Below are positions 1 through 5,337 of a stretch of DNA of 6,360 nucleotides, one piece after another (the stretch's first letter is position 1; every line of letters begins with the position of its first letter). The position numbers were made by a program, and so were the translations under genes. The DNA comes from Acidobacteriota bacterium. GTDB lineage: Bacteria > Acidobacteriota > Polarisedimenticolia > J045. A model generated the notes under the pieces. The model had not been told where the DNA came from. It worked only from the letters and a program-made list of their open reading frames with translations, and did not search any database. The stretch spans positions 1 through 6,360 of the forward strand of contig JALTMS010000233.1 of NCBI GenBank assembly GCA_027001345.1. Reading direction: 5' to 3'.

Positions 1-1341
1 GATGCGGGACAGGCCGGCGCCGATGCCCTGGGTGAGATCCGGACCATCATCGATCGCATCGCGGCAGCCAACCCGGCCCACATCACTTTCGAACAGATCG
101 ATCCCTGGCGCGATCCGATGCGGGCCCAGGCCTTGCTCCAGGAATTCGGTATCGACCCGCGGGCCGGCGATCAGCTCGACGTGGTAGTGGTCGAATCCGG
201 CGAGCGACGGCGCCACGTCCGGCTCGATGAGATGGTCGAACTCGAACCGGGTAGTTTCGGCAGCCCCTCGGCGGTCAAGTCCCTCAGCGCCGAAGGAGCG
301 ATCATTGCCGCGATTTCGGCGGTCACGCGTAACAGCAGGCCGATGATCCGCTTCGCCACCGGCCACCAGGAGCGTTCGATCGACGAGCGCCGCGAGTCGG
401 GGCTTTCAGCTCTGGTCGATGCCCTGCGGCAAAAAGACATGGACGTGGAGACCTGGCAGGCCCTCGGCCAGCAGCGCCTGCCCGAAGGCACCGACCTGCT
501 GGTCATCGCCGGGCCGACTCAGCCCTGGCTCGAGGCCGAGGCCCGGGCCGTCGATGATTACCTCCGGTCGGGAGGCCGGGTGTTGCTGCTGCTCGACCCG
601 ATCCCCGTGCCCGGCGACAGCACGCGACTGGCGGCCAGCGGCCTGGAAGCGCTGCTCGAGCGCTGGGGCGTGGAGGTGCAGGCCGACGTGATACTCGACC
701 CGCCACGAACTCCCGCCTTCATGAGTGCGGAGACCTTCGTCGCCGAACAGGTCGGCCCCCACCCCATTACCGATCCGATGGCGGGGCAGATGGTCCTCGT
801 CAGCCTGGCCCGATCGCTGACGACCACCTCGGGGGAAGCCTCGACTCCTGCCCCGGTGGCCCTGCTCGAGAGTTCGCCGGAAAGCTGGGGAGAGACCACC
901 CTCGGCAGCACCCAGCCCGCCGCCTTCGATGACGCGGATCACCGCGGCCCGCTGACCCTGGCAATGGCTGCCGAGCACGACGCCGGCGAGGAGCCGGCAG
1001 CGACATCCAACGGCGAAGAAGACGCTGAACAGGATGCCACCGGCAAGACCGACGCGTCCCGGAAACACTCCCCCGGAAGGCTGGTGGTGACCGGCGACGT
1101 GGATCTGGCCACCAATCTGCTGATCGACAACACCAGCAATCGGGCCTTCTTGCTCAACGCCATTTCGTGGCTGATCGACGAAGAGCGTTCACTGGGGATC
1201 CCGCCCAAGGACCGCCAGTTGACACGGCTGCTGCTGACCCCCGAGCAGAGCCAGGCTCTCTCGCTGATCGTGATCATCGGACTGCCCCTGATGGCCGTAC
1301 TGATGGGCCTGGCCATTTGGTGGCAACGCCGGCGGGGATGA
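1..1341 (+). CDS. GldG-family ABC transporter auxiliary membrane protein (5' partial)
   Basis: The frame is open from base 1 to the TGA at 1339-1341, so this is the last 446 residues of a gene that begins left of the window; the ATG at 118 is internal, because the residues before it (FEQIDPWRDP region) are family-like. Seen: an N-terminal alpha/beta region, TGHQE at window residues 120-124 (family TGHGE-like), a GGRVLLLLDP strand-turn at 191-200, a hydrophilic Glu/Asp/Ala-rich linker at about 323-358, then a conserved GRLVVTGD block, a LLNAISWL helix, and a C-terminal membrane segment at about 419-441 followed by QRRRG. This order matches the GldG/ABC_transp_aux family, the extracytoplasmic partner of an ABC permease and ATPase (GldF and GldA in Bacteroidota gliding/secretion). 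The substrate is unknown, and gliding should not be assumed outside Bacteroidota. The neighbouring DUF4340 gene 4 bp downstream supports the call. The family is confident; the role is inferred. Confidence 0.9.
   Translation, partial: DAGQAGADALGEIRTIIDRIAAANPAHITFEQIDPWRDPMRAQALLQEFGIDPRAGDQLDVVVVESGERRRHVRLDEMVELEPGSFGSPSAVKSLSAEGAIIAAISAVTRNSRPMIRFATGHQERSIDERRESGLSALVDALRQKDMDVETWQALGQQRLPEGTDLLVIAGPTQPWLEAEARAVDDYLRSGGRVLLLLDPIPVPGDSTRLAASGLEALLERWGVEVQADVILDPPRTPAFMSAETFVAEQVGPHPITDPMAGQMVLVSLARSLTTTSGEASTPAPVALLESSPESWGETTLGSTQPAAFDDADHRGPLTLAMAAEHDAGEEPAATSNGEEDAEQDATGKTDASRKHSPGRLVVTGDVDLATNLLIDNTSNRAFLLNAISWLIDEERSLGIPPKDRQLTRLLLTPEQSQALSLIVIIGLPLMAVLMGLAIWWQRRRG
1334..1338 (+). promoter_or_regulatory. 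Ribosome binding site for the DUF4340 gene
   Basis: GGGGA lies 7 bases before the GTG at 1346, inside the last codons of the upstream GldG-family gene. It supports the GTG as the start. The ATG at 1338 is in a different frame from the DUF4340 gene, and the next in-frame ATG (1364) would cut into the membrane anchor. Confidence 0.45.
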
Positions 1342-1345
1342 AGCC

Positions 1346-2716
1346 GTGAGCACCCGCGCGACGATGATCCTGTTGTTGATTGCCGTGGCCCTCGGTGCCT
1401 TTGTCCTGCTCTGGGAGAAGGACCAACCCGGCACGGATCAACGCCGCAAAGAAGCCGGACGGGTACTGCCCGGTCTCGAAGTGGCCGCGGTCGAGAGCTT
1501 GCGTATCGAACGCCCGGACGAGGAGGCGATCGAAATCGAGCGCCACCAGGACGGCTGGCGACTGACCGCCCCCCTCGAGGATCGAGCCGACCGCTTCGCG
1601 GTCGACGGCCTGCTCCGCACGGTGGTCGAGGCCCGCGCCGTCCAGAGCCTCGAGGCGGGACGCATCGAGGGCGGCGACGAGGCCACCGGCCTCGGTGGTC
1701 GGGCTCTGCGAGTCGTGCTCGAGAGCGAGGGCGGGCAGCGGGTGCTGGAAATCGGGTCTCGGCGAGCACCGGGAGGACGACGCTATGCCCGTCTGGCGGG
1801 CGCATCGAAGCTGCTGATCATCGACGACACCTTGTGGGAGCAGCTCGACAAGGACGCCTCCGCCTGGCGCGACAAGGAACTGATCGATCTCTCCACAGTG
1901 GATCTTCAGCGCGTGCGCTTCGTCGGACGCGACCTGGCTTTCGAGCGTCGCGAGGGGCGCAAGTGGTGGGTCACCGCTCCCCTCGAAGATCTGGCCGATG
2001 CCGGCGAGGTCAACAACCTGCTCGCCGCGGTGGTGGGCCTGCGAGCGGAGACAATCGCCGGTGACGACGAGCGCGAGCGCGCCGGTCTCGACCAGCCCAC
2101 CGTGGAAGTCGAACTGGCGAGCGAGGACCAGACCGTGCGCTTGCGCCTGGGAGCCGACACCGGCGCGGGGGACGGCACCTATTTCGCGACGGTCAGCGAT
2201 CGCGAAGCGCTGTTCGTCGTGCGCGCGGCTTCCTGGCTGGACAAGCTCGACCAGCCGGGCTCCACATGGCGCTCGAAGCGGGCTCTCGACTTCTCTCCCT
2301 GGGATGTGGGCGAATTCGTCGTACAGCGCGGGGAGCAGACGGTCCGCATCGGTAGACTGGAGGGCTCGGCAGCATCCGACAGTAGCTGGGTTGCCATCGA
2401 TCCGGCGGACTTTCCCCTCGACTCCGACAAGGCCGCCGAACTGCTTTCCGAGCTGAGCCTGCTCGATGCGGAAGCCCTGGTGGACGATCGCCGTCCTCCG
2501 GGCGCCGCCGAGGCCTCATTGACCCTGCGCTGGCGGCGCAGCGAGGAAGTCCCCGATCTGGTGTTCAGCGTCGGCCCCGACGACGGGGGCCAGGTCTGGG
2601 CCCGACGAGACGACCGCCCCACGCCGATGTTGATTCCCGCCGACAAAGCCGCGCTGATCGATCCCGAACGACTGCGCCGAGATGAAGGCGAGCCGGCGCC
2701 GGAAAGCGCGGAATGA
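1346..2716 (+). CDS. DUF4340 domain protein, membrane-anchored, three tandem units
   Basis: The product is 456 residues from a GTG start. A single hydrophobic segment at residues 7-23, followed by a charged stretch, predicts an N-terminal anchor with the rest outside the cytoplasm. The body is three homologous units, about 45-183, 184-317 and 318-445. Unit 1 has WRLTAPLEDRAD (71-82) and unit 2 has WWVTAPLEDLAD (207-218); unit 3 is more diverged, with WVAIDPADFPLD (348-359). Units 1 and 2 end alike (S-x-WR-x-K-x-x-x-D-h-S), and each unit carries beta strands of the LRVVLESEGG / VEVELASEDQ / LTLRWRRSEE type. This is the DUF4340 pattern. Such genes usually follow GldG-family genes, as here, so it is probably an extracytoplasmic component of the same ABC system. 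No catalytic motif is visible and the biochemical role is unknown. The acidic, Pro-containing tail (EGEPAPESAE) is probably disordered. Confidence 0.85.
   Translation: MSTRATMILLLIAVALGAFVLLWEKDQPGTDQRRKEAGRVLPGLEVAAVESLRIERPDEEAIEIERHQDGWRLTAPLEDRADRFAVDGLLRTVVEARAVQSLEAGRIEGGDEATGLGGRALRVVLESEGGQRVLEIGSRRAPGGRRYARLAGASKLLIIDDTLWEQLDKDASAWRDKELIDLSTVDLQRVRFVGRDLAFERREGRKWWVTAPLEDLADAGEVNNLLAAVVGLRAETIAGDDERERAGLDQPTVEVELASEDQTVRLRLGADTGAGDGTYFATVSDREALFVVRAASWLDKLDQPGSTWRSKRALDFSPWDVGEFVVQRGEQTVRIGRLEGSAASDSSWVAIDPADFPLDSDKAAELLSELSLLDAEALVDDRRPPGAAEASLTLRWRRSEEVPDLVFSVGPDDGGQVWARRDDRPTPMLIPADKAALIDPERLRRDEGEPAPESAE
1478..2680 (+). repeat. Three tandem protein-level repeats in the DUF4340 gene
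   Basis: The translated units (about 139, 134 and 128 residues) share a plan: a strand pair, a Trp-containing TAPL/IDPA block, a leucine-rich helix (VDGLLRTVVEARA, VNNLLAAVVGLRA, AAELLSELSLLDA), a strand pair, then a display strand (KLLIID, ALFVVR, PMLIPA) and a closing helix. DNA identity is low apart from short stretches, so the duplication is old. Unit borders are approximate and were set by eye. Confidence 0.7.
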
Positions 2717-2722
2717 TCTGAT

Positions 2723-2737
2723 CCGCCGGAGAGGCGG
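2723..2737. terminator. Weak hairpin between convergent genes
   Basis: CCGCC (2723-2727) and GGCGG (2733-2737) pair around a 5-base loop in the 44 bp gap between two converging genes. The stem is symmetric, so it could act on either strand. There is no T run on either side, so it is not a canonical intrinsic terminator; Rho-dependent ending is just as possible. Confidence 0.3.
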
Positions 2738-2760
2738 CCCGCTGCCGAGGCAAGCGCCGG

Positions 2761-3897
2761 TCAGGGAGCTTCGGTGGCGTCACCCTCGCTCTGGGCGGGG
2801 ACCACTTGCTCTTCCTTGGGGGTCAAGGCCCGGCCGAGATAGAGGGTCGAGGGCAGAATCTTGATCTTGCCCTGGGCCTGAAGCTGCTGAACCAGCTCGT
2901 TGGCGTGGCGCTCCATGCGACTCTTGAGAGCCTCGGCAAAGAGGCGATCGCGAATCTCGTCCTTGACCTGCTCGAAAGGAATCACGCCGGCTGGCTTGAC
3001 CTCCTTGGCCAGGAAGAGGTGATAGCCGTGAGGCGACTCGAGCACCGAGGAAAGCTCCCCCTCTTCGAGTTCCATCACCGCATCCTTCAGTTCGGGAATC
3101 ATCGGCGCGCTGTCGTTGATCCAGCCCAGATCTCCACCCTTCAGGGCGGTGGTATCGGACGACAGCTCGCGCGCCACGTCCTCGAAGCTCTCACCACCGA
3201 CGATGCGCTCCCGGGCCTTGTCGATGACTTCCTTCTCCCTCAGCCGCTCCTCTTCCGGTGCGTCCCGCGCCACCGAGCGCATCAGGTGCAGCAGGTGAAC
3301 CTGGCGCGGCTGCTGAAAGATCTCATCGCGATACTTGTCGTAGTAGCCGCGGATCATCTCTGGTGTCGCCACGGTGCTCATCACTTCCGGGGCGACGATC
3401 TCATCCTGATACTTGAAGAACAGCGCTTCGAGGCGAATCTCTTCCTTGCGCTCTTCCCGGCTGAGCCCCGAGTTCTTCAGCGATTCGAGCCAGGCCTCCG
3501 TCGAGGGGAAGCGCGACATCTCCTCGGCCAGCTTCTCCTGGATCTCCTCGTCACTGACCGTCAGCCCCTGCCGCTGCGCCTCACGAGCCACCACCACGAT
3601 GCGCGTGAGCAGGTCGCGGCCGGCCTTGATCAGCGAGTACTCGTCGACCTCCATCGGCAGTCCTTGACGCTTGAGCTGGAGTAGCTGGGTCAGGCACCAG
3701 TTGCGCAGCCACGCGCCCCGAATCTCGGTGCCATCGACGATCACCACCGCATCCTGGAGGGGAATCTTGTTCAGCGCAGACTCTTCCTCCTCTTTCTCTC
3801 CCGAGCAGCCCACGGCCAGCAGACCCGCCAGCAAAACGGCAGCCATCAGGACTGCGAGGGCCCGGCGACCGGGCAGGGAAACGCGTGTCCAACTCAT
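2761..3897 (-). CDS. SurA/PpiC-type peptidyl-prolyl cis-trans isomerase, lipoprotein
   Basis: The product is 378 residues. The ATG at 3897 is chosen because AAAGGA sits 7 bases upstream and because it places a short basic stretch directly before the hydrophobic core of a lipoprotein signal (LAVLMAAVLLAGLLAVGC), with Cys31 as the lipidated residue. Ser at +2 and no Asp suggest the outer membrane. A Glu-rich spacer follows. Residues about 45-190 form a helical SurA-like N-terminal chaperone region. The parvulin (PPIC) domain lies at about 199-300, with VHLLHL (His201, His204), SSDTTALKGGDLGW (Asp248; GGDLGW 254-259) and SPHGYHLFLA (His290, His293). The paired His residues and an Asp in the parvulin Cys/Asp position suggest an active isomerase. 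It probably assists folding of exported proteins. It is an independent transcript, convergent with the DUF4340 gene and divergent from the DUF58 gene; no co-function with either is shown. Confidence 0.92.
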   Translation of the reverse strand: MSWTRVSLPGRRALAVLMAAVLLAGLLAVGCSGEKEEEESALNKIPLQDAVVIVDGTEIRGAWLRNWCLTQLLQLKRQGLPMEVDEYSLIKAGRDLLTRIVVVAREAQRQGLTVSDEEIQEKLAEEMSRFPSTEAWLESLKNSGLSREERKEEIRLEALFFKYQDEIVAPEVMSTVATPEMIRGYYDKYRDEIFQQPRQVHLLHLMRSVARDAPEEERLREKEVIDKARERIVGGESFEDVARELSSDTTALKGGDLGWINDSAPMIPELKDAVMELEEGELSSVLESPHGYHLFLAKEVKPAGVIPFEQVKDEIRDRLFAEALKSRMERHANELVQQLQAQGKIKILPSTLYLGRALTPKEEQVVPAQSEGDATEAP

Positions 3898-3904
3898 CGT
3901 CTTG

Positions 3905-3910
3905 TCCTTT
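3905..3910 (-). promoter_or_regulatory. Ribosome binding site of the isomerase gene
   Basis: On the minus strand AAAGGA ends 7 bases before the ATG at 3897. It decides this start over an upstream in-frame ATG at 3954, which would add 19 Arg-rich residues before the signal peptide and would lie inside the candidate promoter. Confidence 0.75.
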
Positions 3911-3952
3911 CTCCCTTCCAGCCGATGGCGCCCGGCCGAAAGGCGTCGGCGC

Positions 3953-3958
3953 ATTGTA
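3953..3958 (-). promoter_or_regulatory. Candidate -10 element for the isomerase gene
   Basis: The minus strand reads TACAAT, five of six bases of the sigma-70 consensus, in an otherwise G+C-rich stretch. A 17 bp spacer would put the -35 at 3976-3981 (TGGCCG, only three of six matches). Transcription would begin near 3946, giving a leader of about 50 bases that contains the ribosome binding site. Confidence 0.4.
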
Positions 3959-3960
3959 GA

Positions 3961-3979
3961 GCCGCCCCCCCCGGGCGGC
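3961..3979. repeat. Inverted repeat in the divergent control region
   Basis: GCCGCCC (3961-3967) and GGGCGGC (3973-3979) form a perfect 7 bp inverted repeat around five C. The left arm and loop contain a C8 run (3965-3972). It lies between the two candidate -10 elements, so it could be an operator for both genes, but in DNA this rich in G+C chance is possible. Confidence 0.35.
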
Positions 3980-4001
3980 CAGAGCCCACCGAGCGGCCGG
4001 C

Positions 4002-4010
4002 TGCTATATT
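4002..4010 (+). promoter_or_regulatory. Candidate extended -10 promoter for the DUF58 gene
   Basis: TGCTATATT fits an extended -10 (TGn plus TATATT, five of six consensus bases). No acceptable -35 is found at 16-18 bp spacing. Transcription would start near 4017, only a few bases before the GTG at 4021, so the message would be nearly leaderless. Confidence 0.4.
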
Positions 4011-4020
4011 CGAAAGCGAC

Positions 4021-5337
4021 GTGAACGCCCCTTCACCCTCTCCGATCTCCCCCCCCCACACCGGACAGCAGCCGATCCGGAAGCTCCTGGCTGCCTGGCT
4101 GCGCCTGTGGCCCCTGACCCCGACCGGCCTGGCTCTGACCGTGCTGGCCGGCGCGGCCCTGGCTTCGGGACGCCGCGAGATGGACCTGGTGCTGACGCTG
4201 GCGGGCACCTTCGGCCTGCTGCTGATCGCTGCACTGGGGCTGGCCGCCCTGACCGTCCGCCTGCTGTTCGGCAGAATTCTGCGCCGCGCCGTGGAAGGCG
4301 AGGTCCACATCGACGCGATCGAGGGACGGACCTCGCTCACCGGTCTGGAGATGCCCCGGCGCCGATGGTGGCTGAGCGCCGAACCCCAGTGGGTTGTCGA
4401 GCAGCCCGCGGCAGTCGTCGAACTCCGCAAGGGCCGCAGGACGCTGCGGGAAAGCGTGCGCCCCGCCGACCGGGGCCTGGGAGAGCAGATCGCGCGGGAA
4501 TTCCGCGTCAGCGACATCTTCGGCCTGTGGCGTTTTCCCGGGCGGGTCCACAGCCACGGACGGTGGCGGGTGATGCCGAACCAGGGCCGCTTCGACGCTG
4601 CGCGCATCGAGAGCAGTCTGGCCAGTGGTGACCTGCTTGCCCACCCCTGGGGCCCGGCTCGCGGAGACCGGGTCGATTCGCGTCCCCACACCCGCTCCGA
4701 CCCGGCACGCCTGATCCTCTGGAAGGTCTATGCCCGCAGTCGCGAGTTGCTGGTCCGCACGCCGGAGACGGCGCGCAGCCCCGATCAGCGCCCCCTGCTC
4801 TACCTCGTGACGGGAGACGATGACAATCCCGCGGCAGGCCTGGTGAGCCTGATCATCGACTCCGGCCTGCTGGGCCAGGATTTCCGCTTCGCCACCGATG
4901 GCAGCCCCCAGCCGGTGGCGGACCCGCAGGAGGCCCTCGAGGCGGTGGCTCGCTCGGCGGCCCACCGCAGCCGAGGCGGGATCGACCTGCCCGTCGCCCT
5001 GACGCCCCCCGGGGTGGGGCCCGACGACCCGGTGGTGCTGGTCTGTCCGGCGCGCCCCGGCCCGTGGCTCCCGCTGGTCACCGCCGAGTTGGCCGCCAAC
5101 CCGGCGCGCTTCTTCCTCTTCGTCGTCGGCGATGTGGCCCCCGATCCTCCCGTTCGAAGCCGCTGGCAGCGCTGGCTGCTCGAAGCGCCCCCTTCCACCG
5201 GCCTGAGCCGGCAAACCTGGATGGAGACCGCCCGGCAGCTGGCGACCACCGGCGCCGCCTGCGTTGCAGCGGATCGCCGCAGTGGCGATCTGATCGCCCT
5301 GACCGCCGAGACGGCCGGCCTCGAGCGCAGCGCATGA
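4021..5337 (+). CDS. DUF58-like membrane protein
   Basis: The product is 438 residues from a GTG start. The frame stays open up to an ATG at 3925, but the added residues are Pro/Arg/Ala-rich and would cover the candidate promoter, so GTG 4021 is preferred; its upstream GAAAG is a weak ribosome site and the start is uncertain. Two membrane segments lie at about 35-49 and 55-80. A beta-rich region follows, with RPADRGLG and VSDIFGLWRF (about 163-172), then the DUF58 signature as SDPARLILWKVYARSRELLV (about 226-245); the usual Gly-Asp before it is Ser-Asp here. The C-terminal part (about 256-438) has a Rossmann-like LLYLVTGDDD strand where related proteins have a von Willebrand A fold, but no DxSxS metal site. 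DUF58 proteins typically sit with a MoxR ATPase and a transglutaminase, and the transglutaminase-like gene overlaps directly. The exact role is unknown; an envelope function is inferred. Confidence 0.8.
   Translation: MNAPSPSPISPPHTGQQPIRKLLAAWLRLWPLTPTGLALTVLAGAALASGRREMDLVLTLAGTFGLLLIAALGLAALTVRLLFGRILRRAVEGEVHIDAIEGRTSLTGLEMPRRRWWLSAEPQWVVEQPAAVVELRKGRRTLRESVRPADRGLGEQIAREFRVSDIFGLWRFPGRVHSHGRWRVMPNQGRFDAARIESSLASGDLLAHPWGPARGDRVDSRPHTRSDPARLILWKVYARSRELLVRTPETARSPDQRPLLYLVTGDDDNPAAGLVSLIIDSGLLGQDFRFATDGSPQPVADPQEALEAVARSAAHRSRGGIDLPVALTPPGVGPDDPVVLVCPARPGPWLPLVTAELAANPARFFLFVVGDVAPDPPVRSRWQRWLLEAPPSTGLSRQTWMETARQLATTGAACVAADRRSGDLIALTAETAGLERSA
4049..4057 (+). repeat. C9 homopolymer near the 5' end of the DUF58 gene
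   Basis: Nine consecutive C encode the Pro residues of the ISPPHT segment, about 28 bases after the GTG start and before the first membrane helix. A gain or loss of one base would break the reading frame. It is a candidate slippage site and also a typical place for a sequencing error. Confidence 0.8.

Noticed and set aside
118..120. ATG as the start of the GldG-family gene
   Set aside because: The same frame continues without a stop to base 1 and encodes family-like sequence before this ATG.
406..1068. A 220-residue open frame on the minus strand inside the GldG-family gene
   Set aside because: The plus-strand frame has family motifs along its whole length; the minus frame has none.
939..1805. 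A 288-residue open frame on the minus strand over the GldG/DUF4340 junction
   Set aside because: It crosses two real genes, is Arg/Pro/Ser-rich and has no domain signal.
2682..2864. A 60-residue plus-strand open frame across the convergent gap
   Set aside because: It overlaps the ends of both flanking genes, is Arg-rich with no clear ribosome site, and resembles frame shadow.
2806..3684. A 292-residue open frame on the plus strand opposite the isomerase gene
   Set aside because: The minus strand carries a full lipoprotein signal and parvulin motifs. The plus frame is Leu/His/Arg-rich antisense of that protein with no family features.
3898..3954. Upstream start at 3954 for the isomerase lipoprotein
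   Set aside because: It adds 19 Arg/Lys-rich residues before the signal peptide and overlaps the candidate -10; the ATG at 3897 has a well-placed AAAGGA.
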